Part shown: piece by piece, positions 1-7,047 of the stretch | Position numbering within the stretch: position 1 is the first letter of the stretch | Layout: every line of letters begins with the position of its first letter | Source: JBOHHR01 sp050740975 | GTDB lineage: Bacteria > Pseudomonadota > Gammaproteobacteria > JBOHHR01 | Length of the DNA: 9,393 nt | Assembly (NCBI GenBank): GCA_050740975.1 | Contig: JBOIEE010000104.1 | Coordinates: 1-9,393 of the forward strand | Direction of reading: 5' to 3' | Notes under the pieces: generated by a model | Databases searched by the model: none | What the model was told of the DNA's origin: nothing | Seen by the model: the letters and a program-made list of their open reading frames with translations, nothing else | Made by a program: the position numbers and the translations under genes

Positions 1-155
1 CCAGAGACAATCGCTATGAGAAGAACGAGCTGGTGATCTTTCTGCGACCCGTGGTGGTGGAAGATCCGAGCCTGGATACCGATCTGGTAAATTACCGGCC
101 GTATTTGGAGGACGAGTTCAGCAATAAGCCGCATTCGATCTACCACGACTATTGA
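1..155 (+). CDS. mshL: MSHA-type secretin MshL, C-terminal fragment (5' end outside window)
   Basis: An open frame enters from the left edge (first full codon at base 3) and stops at TGA 153-155, giving about 50 C-terminal residues. It contains KNELVIFLRPVVV, which matches the last membrane beta-strand of the type II/IV pilus secretin family (commonly ELVIFLTP-I-V). A short polar tail ending in IYHDY follows. Secretins form the outer-membrane ring through which a pilus leaves the cell. The MshL assignment rests on the next genes (MshN-, MshE- and MshG-like) rather than on the tail itself, which could also fit PilQ or GspD. The stop is 12 bp before the next start, so the two genes are probably co-transcribed. 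Secretin family is fairly certain; the MshL subtype is inferred from context. Confidence 0.8.
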   Translation, partial: RDNRYEKNELVIFLRPVVVEDPSLDTDLVNYRPYLEDEFSNKPHSIYHDY

Positions 156-167
156 GACGGCGGGACC

Positions 168-1931
168 ATGAGCTTGCTGATGGATGCCCTAAGAAAGGCG
201 GAAGAAGAAAAACGCAAAACTGCTGAGCGCCAGCAGCAAGAGGTGCTCGCCCCGGGCGCCGACAGCGCACCCAGGGCTTTACGAGAGGATTTGCCTGGTG
301 AGAATCTGACCTTAGAACCGCTGGCAGAGCAAACAGCAGCCACACCCCAGAGCACGCACCCCCCCGCTGAACCGATTGATCTGGAGCTCGTCCCTGCCGA
401 AATTGAGAGGGACGACGCTACCGATGTAACAGATATCTGGGCCCCCCAGCACGAGACCTCCGTAGAGGACTATTCCGAGGCGTTGCCGTCGGCCTCTTTA
501 GAACAAGAAAACCTGCAACTAACGGAAGCCGAATCCAAGCTCGAACAGATCTTAGGTCCTATGGATCTGGAGAGCACGCTACCATCGAAGCGGGAGCTTG
601 AATCAGCGCTGAAGGATTATTTCGAGATCTCGCGGCATGGGGCCAAAGAGCCGCTCCCAGCCGAACTCGCGGCCTCGACCGAGTTGCCCGTGCAGGTCCA
701 GGACGAAGGCGCTACGGAAGCTACTGCGCAGGCGTGGTATGGAGACGGCACCGCACCCACGCATGAGCAAATAAAATCCATCACCCCGCCACCGTTGCGC
801 GTAAGCGCTGATCCTGCAGCCACGCACGTTACGGCGCACACGATCTTTTCGTCGACGCAAGCGACTTACGCCTCGCGCATCAAACGTTATTCGCTGTTCT
901 CAAGTCTGGTGATCCTCGCCCTTGTCGGCACGGCGGTGCTTTACTACGTCTTGCTGCCGCCAATTCAGGTCACGCCGGCACCCAGCGTGGCGATAGAGAC
1001 ACCGCCGGCTGTTCCCGGCCCAGTAAGAGAAACTCAGCCACTCGTTCCGCCGCTGCAAGCGGCCGCGCCGGTATCGACCCAGCCCTCGGAAGCGGCACTT
1101 GCTCAGAGCGAAGCGGTGTCGTCCACCGTAGAAGGGAGTATAGCCCCGCCACAAAGCGTAACGGTTTCGCCTGGCACTGACGATCAACCGTTCCCGGAGA
1201 CTACCCGCGTAGCAGGGACTGAAACGCTGACCGAGACCACGGCGAGGCCCGAACCCACCTTGGAGGATGCCGCACCTGTTGCTCCGTATAGCCAGCCGAT
1301 CGCCGTGCCTACGAGTGCGATTAAAATCACTCGCGGCAGGGCAACCCGCAGTTGGAACGTGGATCTCACCCAAGCCTACCGGGCCTATCGAATCGGAGAC
1401 TACGCCGCGGCGAGAAGAGGCTATGAAGCAGCACTCCGAGTCCAGCCCGATCAACGGGACGCGTTGTTAGGTCTCGCGGCTATCGAGTCCCGGTATGGAC
1501 GCATCGAACGCGCGCATAGGATTTACGCGCAGGTGCTGAAGCGAAATCCTCGCGATCCGATAGCCAGCGCCGCGCTGTTTAATCTGCGTAATTTAGACGG
1601 CCGCGATGCAGCCGAAAGCCAGATCAAACTGTTGCTCGATCAGTACCCAAACTCACCCGGATTGCATTTCAGCTTAGGCAATTTTTACGCGCGCGGTTCA
1701 CGCTGGCCGGAAGCACAGCAGGCCTACTTTAGCGCCTTTAGCGCCGACAAAGATAATCCGGAGTACGCCTACAATCTCGCTGTGAGCCTGGATCAACTGG
1801 GAAAAGCAAACGTCGCCTCGCAGTACTACCAAAAGGCCCTGATCCTGAGTGACGAGCGGGCCCCTAGCTTTAACCTAGGGGAAGTGCGCGCGCGCATTCG
1901 CGCTTTGTCGGGCCACGATCGCTCCCCTTGA
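168..1931 (+). CDS. mshN: MshN-like TPR membrane protein of the MSHA pilus
   Basis: The 587-residue product has four visible parts. Residues 1-20 carry MSLLMDALRKAEEEKRK, a charged helix that resembles the N-terminus of MshN and of GspB/ExeB proteins. Residues about 25-240 are rich in Glu, Asp, Pro and Ala with little predicted order, and should be cytoplasmic. Residues 243-263 (SLFSSLVILALVGTAVLYYV) form a single membrane helix. After a Pro/Thr/Ala-rich linker (about 264-390), residues about 399-567 hold at least four TPR-like repeats, for example YRIGDYAAARRGYEAALRVQP and LGKANVASQYYQKAL, which should lie in the periplasm. In MSHA systems MshN sits next to the secretin and is thought to support its assembly. 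The ATG at 168 is preceded by a purine-rich stretch (GGCGGGA) but not a strong Shine-Dalgarno site. It is longer than I expect for Vibrio MshN, mostly because of the linkers. No mshM ATPase gene precedes it, unlike in Vibrio and Shewanella. Confidence 0.82.
   Translation: MSLLMDALRKAEEEKRKTAERQQQEVLAPGADSAPRALREDLPGENLTLEPLAEQTAATPQSTHPPAEPIDLELVPAEIERDDATDVTDIWAPQHETSVEDYSEALPSASLEQENLQLTEAESKLEQILGPMDLESTLPSKRELESALKDYFEISRHGAKEPLPAELAASTELPVQVQDEGATEATAQAWYGDGTAPTHEQIKSITPPPLRVSADPAATHVTAHTIFSSTQATYASRIKRYSLFSSLVILALVGTAVLYYVLLPPIQVTPAPSVAIETPPAVPGPVRETQPLVPPLQAAAPVSTQPSEAALAQSEAVSSTVEGSIAPPQSVTVSPGTDDQPFPETTRVAGTETLTETTARPEPTLEDAAPVAPYSQPIAVPTSAIKITRGRATRSWNVDLTQAYRAYRIGDYAAARRGYEAALRVQPDQRDALLGLAAIESRYGRIERAHRIYAQVLKRNPRDPIASAALFNLRNLDGRDAAESQIKLLLDQYPNSPGLHFSLGNFYARGSRWPEAQQAYFSAFSADKDNPEYAYNLAVSLDQLGKANVASQYYQKALILSDERAPSFNLGEVRARIRALSGHDRSP
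1861..1881 (+). repeat. Perfect 7-bp inverted repeat (hairpin) near the 3' end of mshN
   Basis: Bases 1861-1867 (CCCCTAG) are the exact reverse complement of 1875-1881 (CTAGGGG), with a 7-nt loop (CTTTAAC). The GC-rich stem lies within the mshN coding sequence, 46 nt before the TTG start of mshE. No T-run follows, so it does not look like an intrinsic terminator. It might affect mRNA stability or translation coupling into mshE, or be a coincidence of codon choice. Confidence 0.5.
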
Positions 1932-3649
1932 CCGTGAATGCCCCGAAGCCCTCAACCCTTCGTATCGGAGATTTGCTGGTCCAGACGGGTGTCATTAGTT
2001 CCGACCAGTTGCGGATCGCAGTCACCGAGCAGAAAAAAAGCCAACAACCCGAGCAACTGGGCCGGATCCTGGTGCGGCTGGGTTTCGCCACCGAGGGCAT
2101 AATCCGCGATGTCTTAGGTGGCGCGCTCGGCCAGCAAAGCGTGGATCTGTCGAACATCGTGGTCGACGGTGAGGCCATTAAGCTGATCCCCAAACACATC
2201 GCGCGGCGCTACTATGTGTTGCCGCTGACCTACGACAAAGCGCTGAGGCAGCTCACGGTAGCCATCGGCGATGCGTTCAATGTGGTCGCCTTGGACCAAG
2301 TGAACGCCCTGCTGGGCGGCGACGTGGAGCTGGTCACCTTGCTCGGCAGCGAGGCCGAGATCGAAAAGGCCATTGATCAATTCTATGGCTTCGAGCTCTC
2401 GGTAGACGGCATCCTGCAGGAGATCGAGACCGGGGAAGTCGACTATGCCAGCCTGGATGTGGACAATGAAGAGTACAGTCAGCCGGTGGTCAGGCTGGTC
2501 AACGCCTTGCTGTCCGATGCGGTCAAACGCGAGGCGTCGGATATTCATTTTGAGCCGGAACAAGGATTTTTGCGCTTCCGCTACCGCATCGACGGGGTGC
2601 TGCGTCAAGTGCGCAGCTTGCACAAGAATTATTGGTCGGCCATCGCCGTACGCTTGAAGGTGATGGCGGGCATGGACATTGCCGAAACGCGTGCGCCCCA
2701 GGACGGGCGGATCACGCTCGTGCTTTCCGGGCGGCCCATAGACTTCCGCGTTTCCGCCATGCCGACCGTGCACGGCGAGAACATCGTGCTCCGCATCCTG
2801 GATCGGCAGAAAGGGATCGTGCCCTTAGAGCAGCTTGGCTTTAACGACAGCACGATGAATTTGCTGAAAGTGATGGTGGCCCGCCCCGAGGGGATCCTGT
2901 TAATGACGGGACCCACCGGGAGCGGAAAGACCACCACACTCTATTCCTTACTCAATTACCTCAACCGCGAATCGGTCAACGTGATGACCCTGGAAGACCC
3001 GGTGGAATACCCCATGGGGATGGTGCGCCAGACCTCGGTCAACGATACCGTGCGCCTGGACTTCGGCAGCGGCATTCGTTCCATTCTGCGCCAAGACCCG
3101 GATATCATCCTGGTGGGCGAGATCAGGGACGAGGACACCGCCACCATGGCCTTCCGCGCCGCGATGACCGGCCACCAGGTATTTTCAACCCTGCACACCA
3201 ACTCCTCATTAGGTGCCATCCCCAGGCTGCTCGACATCGGCATCCGGCCCGACATCATGGCTGGCAACATCATCGGTATCGTGGCCCAGCGCTTAGTGCG
3301 CAAGCTCTGCGCCCATTGCAAGGAAGCCTATGAACCCTCCGAACTCGAGCGCCGATTGGTAGGCATGAAACCGTCTGCTGCGCCACTCAAGATCCACCGT
3401 ATGCGAGGCTGTCCGAGGTGTGACCACCAGGGTTATCGGGGACGCACAGCGGTTGTGGAGGTGCTCAGGATAAACCGTGAGATGGATGAGCTGATCGCAC
3501 GCGGCGCGACCTTGCGGGAGTTAACGCGCGCGGCGGTGGAGCAGGGGTTCACCCCGCTTTCCGAAGCCGGGATCCGTCTGGTGCAGGCGGGAGTTACGAG
3601 CCTGGACGAGGTGTCGCGCGTGGTTGACTTGACAGACCGGATCGCATAG
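1928..3649 (+). CDS. mshE: MshE-type pilus extension ATPase with MshEN cyclic-di-GMP-binding domain
   Basis: This 573-residue protein is a GspE/PilB-family hexameric ATPase that powers pilus extension at the cytoplasmic face. Residues 12-35 fit the 24-residue MshEN motif (RIGDLLVQTG, then L28 and Q35). A second, weaker copy spans about 43-66 (QLGRILVRLG). The C-terminal domain carries Walker A GPTGSGKT (K334), an Asp box (LEDPVEY, 355-361), Walker B (DIILVGEIRDE from D392, with catalytic-type E398) and a His box (TGHQVFSTLHTN, 414-425). A zinc-type tetracysteine is formed by C461/C464 and C495/C498. All signatures of an active enzyme are present. The TTG at 1928 overlaps the mshN stop (TGA 1929-1931); the only other likely start is GTG 1934, two codons later. 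Neither has a clear Shine-Dalgarno site, so translation is probably coupled to mshN. PilB and GspE are alternatives, but the context favours MshE. Confidence 0.93.
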   Translation: MTVNAPKPSTLRIGDLLVQTGVISSDQLRIAVTEQKKSQQPEQLGRILVRLGFATEGIIRDVLGGALGQQSVDLSNIVVDGEAIKLIPKHIARRYYVLPLTYDKALRQLTVAIGDAFNVVALDQVNALLGGDVELVTLLGSEAEIEKAIDQFYGFELSVDGILQEIETGEVDYASLDVDNEEYSQPVVRLVNALLSDAVKREASDIHFEPEQGFLRFRYRIDGVLRQVRSLHKNYWSAIAVRLKVMAGMDIAETRAPQDGRITLVLSGRPIDFRVSAMPTVHGENIVLRILDRQKGIVPLEQLGFNDSTMNLLKVMVARPEGILLMTGPTGSGKTTTLYSLLNYLNRESVNVMTLEDPVEYPMGMVRQTSVNDTVRLDFGSGIRSILRQDPDIILVGEIRDEDTATMAFRAAMTGHQVFSTLHTNSSLGAIPRLLDIGIRPDIMAGNIIGIVAQRLVRKLCAHCKEAYEPSELERRLVGMKPSAAPLKIHRMRGCPRCDHQGYRGRTAVVEVLRINREMDELIARGATLRELTRAAVEQGFTPLSEAGIRLVQAGVTSLDEVSRVVDLTDRIA

Positions 3650-3661
3650 CGATTTTCTGGC

Positions 3662-4867
3662 ATGGAAGTCTATAAATACAAAGCCTTAGACGCGCGCGGC
3701 AAAATGGCGCGAGGCCGGTTTGATGCAGTCAATGCGGATGATCTGGAGGCAAGACTGCGGCGGCTGGGTTTGGACCTGGTCTCGTACCAGCTTGTTCACA
3801 AGGCAAAACGCTCGGCGATCCGGCATCGGATCAAACGCCGCGACTTGATCACCTTTTGTTTTCACCTCGAACACTTGATCCATGCCGGCGTTCCGATCCT
3901 GGAAGGGCTTACCGATCTGCGGGACAGTGTGGAGAATGCTCGCCTCAAAGAAATCACCGGCGCCATGATCGAATCCATAGGCGGCGGCAAGAGCCTTTCG
4001 GAGGCGATGGCGGATTTCCCCTATGTTTTCGGTGCCGTGTTCGTGGCCTTGGTCCGGGCGGGAGAGCAAAGCGGCCGCATGACGGAGGTGCTTCGGCATA
4101 TCACCGAGGATCTGAAATGGCAGGATGAGCAAGCCGCCCACACCAAAAAGCTGCTTACCTACCCGGCATTTGTCGCGGTCGTCGTCACCGGCGTATTGTT
4201 TTTCTTGATGACCTACCTGGTCCCGCAGCTCATGCAATTTATTCAAACCATGCAGGCGGAGTTGCCGCTGCACACGCGCCTCTTGATCGCCATCTCGGAT
4301 GTCTTTGTTCATTACTGGTATCTCATCCTAACGCTCCCACTCGCCCTCATCGCTGGGGCCTATTTCCTGGCGCGGCGCAATCCTGACTTTGAGCTCAAGA
4401 TGGACAAGGCCAAATTGCGCATTCCTACGGCCGGTTTAATCTACAGGAAACTGATCCTGACCCGTTTTTCCAATGCCTTCGCGATGCTTTATTCCTCGGG
4501 GATCCCCATTCTGGAATCCCTACGCTTGTGTGAGTCTGTGGTCGGCAACAAGGTGGTTGAAGAAGCGGTGCGCAACGCGGGACGTCAAATCGGGGAAGGG
4601 TCGGCGATCACCAGGGCTTTCGCAGCCACCGAATTGTTCCCTCCTTTAGTGGTGCGCATGCTGCGCATTGGCGAGAGTACCGGCGCCTTGGAAGAAAGCC
4701 TGCTTAACGTGAGCTATTTTTATAACCGCGAGGTACGTGAGTCCGTGGAACGGTTGCAAACGGTGATCGAACCCGCGCTGACAGTGACCTTGGGCTTGTT
4801 GATGGCCTGGGTGCTTTTCTCTGTGCTAGGACCGATCTATGACCTCATCGCTCAGATCAAGGTTTAA
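3662..4867 (+). CDS. mshG: MshG, GspF/PilC-family inner-membrane platform protein
   Basis: The 401-residue product has the usual length and layout of the T2SS F family. It starts with the soluble segment MEVYKYKALDARGKMARGRF, typical of the family. Two related cytoplasmic helical domains follow (roughly residues 67-165 and 268-365; the second includes the family-like MLRIGESTGALEESL). Membrane helices are seen at about 168-190, 218-237 and 371-396. The last begins at the family's conserved IEP (369-371) and ends near GPIYDLI. The protein anchors the ATPase and is thought to pass rotation or displacement to the growing pilus base. The start lies 12 bp after the mshE stop without an obvious Shine-Dalgarno site. 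Its 3' end overlaps the next gene by 29 bp. Confidence 0.92.
   Translation: MEVYKYKALDARGKMARGRFDAVNADDLEARLRRLGLDLVSYQLVHKAKRSAIRHRIKRRDLITFCFHLEHLIHAGVPILEGLTDLRDSVENARLKEITGAMIESIGGGKSLSEAMADFPYVFGAVFVALVRAGEQSGRMTEVLRHITEDLKWQDEQAAHTKKLLTYPAFVAVVVTGVLFFLMTYLVPQLMQFIQTMQAELPLHTRLLIAISDVFVHYWYLILTLPLALIAGAYFLARRNPDFELKMDKAKLRIPTAGLIYRKLILTRFSNAFAMLYSSGIPILESLRLCESVVGNKVVEEAVRNAGRQIGEGSAITRAFAATELFPPLVVRMLRIGESTGALEESLLNVSYFYNREVRESVERLQTVIEPALTVTLGLLMAWVLFSVLGPIYDLIAQIKV
4827..4831 (+). promoter_or_regulatory. Shine-Dalgarno site for the MshI/PilM-PilN-like gene
   Basis: TAGGA lies seven bases upstream of ATG 4839, inside the 3' end of mshG. It supports this ATG even though it makes the genes overlap by 29 bp. 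No other ATG, GTG or TTG occurs before the first predicted beta-strand (RALLLASE). Confidence 0.6.
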
Positions 4868-6440
4868 TTTTTCTCCGCGGCGTGCCCTGTTGTTGGCCTC
4901 TGAAGCCGTCACGGTCTATCACTGGGAACAGGGGGGGATCACCAACTCGCTGGTGTTTGACAATGACGACAGCGGACTGGCGTTTTTTACCCGTTACCTT
5001 GCGGAGACCCTCAACGCGCCGCTGTACGTGCTGGTGGATATGGTGGAGGAAGAGTTTAGGCAAGACACCATCCCTCATGTGGCCGGGGCCGACAGGCGCG
5101 CCGTGCTGCAACGGAAGCAGCGGCGGGTGTTTCGAGGCACCGATTACTTCTACAGCGAGGCGCAAGGGCGTGAAGCCGAAGGTCGAAAAGATGCTCAGGT
5201 GTTGCTGGCCGCCTTGCTGAATCCAGATGCCCTGGCGCCTTGGCTGAAGGTTCTCGAAGAACACAAGACACCTATTGCGGGGATATATTCGCTAGCCGTA
5301 TTGAGCGAGCTTTTGCTGGGCGAGCTGGCTCCGCCCGCAGAGCACACGCTGCTGGTGAGCCTGCAAAGCGCGAGCGGCCTGCGACAAAGCTACTTTCAGA
5401 AAAAATTCCTCAAAATGAGCCGGCTGGCCAAGATGCCCCGCTTCGGGACCACGCCATACGCGCCCATCGTTATGCTGGAGCTGGAAAAATTCTGCCGCTA
5501 CCTGATCAGTCTTAGGCTGTTCACGCGGGAGGACCGGCTTAAGGTCTCTATCTTGGCGCATGGCGAGTTGCTCACGGAGTTACGGCGTAGCTGTATCGAT
5601 TCCCCGCACGTGCACTACCAACTGTTGGACGTCACCGATCTGGGCCAGCGTCTCGGGATCGAAGGTGTGTTAACCACTACCTTCAGCGACATGCTATACG
5701 CGCACACGTTGCTGTCTCAGGTGCCGAAGAACCATTACGCGTCCCCCGCCCAAGTGCGTTATTTCACCATGCATCGGTTGAGAACGGCGCTGATGAGTGC
5801 GAGCCTATTAGCTCTGGTCGGCAGCGCCGTCTGGGGTGGTTTAAACCTCGTCGATGGGCTTTCCTTGCGCTATCGAGCGGTAGACGCCAGGCAGAAAGCC
5901 CTTTTCTATCAAGCGCGCTTCGAGGAAGCCCGCAAGCGATTACCGCCTACGGCGGTGGCGCCGAGCGAAATCAAAGCCGCCATAGAAATGGTGGACACCC
6001 TCGATAAACGCAAAGCCACGCCGTTTGCTCTAATGGGCGCGATTAGTGCGGCCCTAGCTTCTTTTCCCGAGGTGTCGATTGAAACCCTGACCTGGGAGGC
6101 CAGTTCAAGCCCCAATAAGCCCACCGGCTCTGCCGCGGGCGTGACGCCGGCTGCGGCGGCGCCCAGTCCGGCGGGCAATTATCTCTACTACCAGATAGCG
6201 ACCATCGAAGGAGAAATCCTCCCGTTCGACGGCGATTATCGCGCCGCCTTGAGCCTGGTAGACGATTTCAGCGCAGCGCTGCGTTCTTCCGGCCAGGTTG
6301 TCGAAGTCCAAATTGAACAACGCCCTTTGGACGTAAGCTCAGAGGCAATGCTGAGCGGTGACGTGGGTAGCGAAGGGCGAGAGAAGAAAGCGCGTTTCGC
6401 GCTGCGAATCATCATGGGGATCTTAGGTGAACAAGCTTAA
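4839..6440 (+). CDS. mshI: MshI/GspL-like protein: PilM-like domain fused to a PilN-like domain
   Basis: The 533-residue protein reads as two alignment-complex parts on one chain. Residues about 14-300 are soluble and start with a strand like those of PilM/GspL actin-fold domains (RALLLASEAVTVYHWE), so this half should be cytoplasmic and contact the ATPase. Residues 317-337 (ALMSASLLALVGSAVWGGLN) form one membrane helix. A charged coiled-coil stretch (about 340-375) follows, then a periplasmic alpha/beta region. Its segments YYQIATIEGEI, DYRAALSLVDDFSAAL and ARFALRIIMGI fit the ferredoxin-like fold of PilN and the GspL C-terminus. A short Ala/Pro-rich linker sits near 425-445. In type IVa pili PilM and PilN are separate; MshI and GspL join them. 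Identity rests on architecture and position, as I see no catalytic motif. It overlaps mshG by 29 bp and the next gene by 14 bp. Confidence 0.72.
   Translation: MTSSLRSRFNFSPRRALLLASEAVTVYHWEQGGITNSLVFDNDDSGLAFFTRYLAETLNAPLYVLVDMVEEEFRQDTIPHVAGADRRAVLQRKQRRVFRGTDYFYSEAQGREAEGRKDAQVLLAALLNPDALAPWLKVLEEHKTPIAGIYSLAVLSELLLGELAPPAEHTLLVSLQSASGLRQSYFQKKFLKMSRLAKMPRFGTTPYAPIVMLELEKFCRYLISLRLFTREDRLKVSILAHGELLTELRRSCIDSPHVHYQLLDVTDLGQRLGIEGVLTTTFSDMLYAHTLLSQVPKNHYASPAQVRYFTMHRLRTALMSASLLALVGSAVWGGLNLVDGLSLRYRAVDARQKALFYQARFEEARKRLPPTAVAPSEIKAAIEMVDTLDKRKATPFALMGAISAALASFPEVSIETLTWEASSSPNKPTGSAAGVTPAAAAPSPAGNYLYYQIATIEGEILPFDGDYRAALSLVDDFSAALRSSGQVVEVQIEQRPLDVSSEAMLSGDVGSEGREKKARFALRIIMGILGEQA
6416..6420 (+). 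promoter_or_regulatory. Shine-Dalgarno-like site for the PilO/MshJ-like gene
   Basis: GGGGA lies six bases before GTG 6427 and is placed well to direct translation from that codon, which starts within the last five codons of the upstream gene. This supports a GTG start. Confidence 0.5.
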
Positions 6441-7047
6441 CATCGAGTGGCCCATCATTGGCGGAGCGCTGGGCGTGTTCAGTCTTTGTTTACTGTTGAG
6501 CGCGTTGCTTCTGGTGGGCACGTTTTATTTCCGCAACGCCATGAAACGAGATTATGAAACCCATGACAATCAGTTTAAGGCGGTAAGCCGGGACTACTTA
6601 AACGTGGACGCTGACGAGCGGATCATCAACGATCAGTATCCAAAGTTTGTCGACCTCTATAATAAAGGGGTCATCGGAGAGGAAAAAAGGCTCAACTGGG
6701 TGGAAACCCTGGAGAACGCGAAGACGACGCTCAAGGTCCCGGAACTGCGCTACCAGATCGATACGCGCAAGCGCTATCAGCCGGATTTTCCGCTCGCCAC
6801 CGGTGCCTACGAACTGTACACCAGCGGCATGAAGTTAGATTTGGGCGTACTGCACGAGAACGACCTAAAGCGCCTGCTCGATACGCTAGACCGCGAGGCT
6901 TCGGGGCTGTACAGCGTGGCGAAGTGCGAGCTGAGCAGAAAAGAAAAAACGATCGCGCTGGACCCGGAAAAGGCAAACCTGCACGCAGGCTGTAGCCTTT
7001 TGTGGTACAGCATCAAACTGAGCGGAAACCGGGAGATCACGCTATGA
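6427..7047 (+). CDS. mshJ: PilO/GspM-like alignment-complex protein (MshJ position)
   Basis: The 206-residue product starts at GTG with a short cytoplasmic tail (MNKLNIEWP). One membrane helix follows at about residues 10-35 (GALGVFSLCLLLSALLLVGT). Then comes a charged helical, probably coiled-coil section (about 37-110) and a C-terminal alpha/beta part (ELYTSGMKLDLGVLHEND, then the LWYSIKLSG strand). This is the plan of PilO and GspM, which pair with PilN/GspL in the periplasm to connect the cytoplasmic motor to the secretin. MshJ is the counterpart in MSHA loci. Two cysteines, C167 and C189, lie in the periplasmic domain and could form a disulfide. The assignment is from topology, size and position between MshI-like and PilP-like genes; sequence conservation in this family is low. 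The stop overlaps the next start as ATGA. Confidence 0.65.
   Translation: MNKLNIEWPIIGGALGVFSLCLLLSALLLVGTFYFRNAMKRDYETHDNQFKAVSRDYLNVDADERIINDQYPKFVDLYNKGVIGEEKRLNWVETLENAKTTLKVPELRYQIDTRKRYQPDFPLATGAYELYTSGMKLDLGVLHENDLKRLLDTLDREASGLYSVAKCELSRKEKTIALDPEKANLHAGCSLLWYSIKLSGNREITL
7031..7038 (+). promoter_or_regulatory. Shine-Dalgarno site that decides the start of the MshK/PilP-like gene
   Basis: GGGAGATC ends five bases before ATG 7044. It favours this ATG over the in-frame GTG at 7002, since the 14 extra residues (MVQHQTERKPGDHA) would come before a good signal peptide and are encoded inside the preceding gene. Confidence 0.6.

Noticed and set aside
900..1454. Reverse-strand open frame of 184 codons inside mshN
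   Set aside because: It is opposite the membrane helix and linker of MshN. The Arg/Gly/Cys-rich translation is typical of a shadow frame.
2114..2773. Reverse-strand open frame of 219 codons inside mshE
   Set aside because: It lies wholly opposite a gene with every GspE-family motif. Its translation shows no recognisable domain and looks like a codon-bias shadow.
3686..4312. Reverse-strand open frame of 208 codons inside mshG
   Set aside because: It is antisense to a clear GspF-family gene and has no family signature of its own.
1928..4867. Assignment of the motor and platform genes to a type II secretion system (GspE/GspF)
   Set aside because: The MshEN N-terminal motifs, the neighbouring MshN-like gene and the downstream prepilins without a GspG-H-I-J set favour an MSHA-type pilus.
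7002..7043. Upstream GTG start adding 14 residues to the MshK/PilP-like protein
   Set aside because: ATG 7044 has a well placed GGGAGATC site, forms an ATGA overlap with the previous stop and begins directly with a signal peptide. The extension would mask it.
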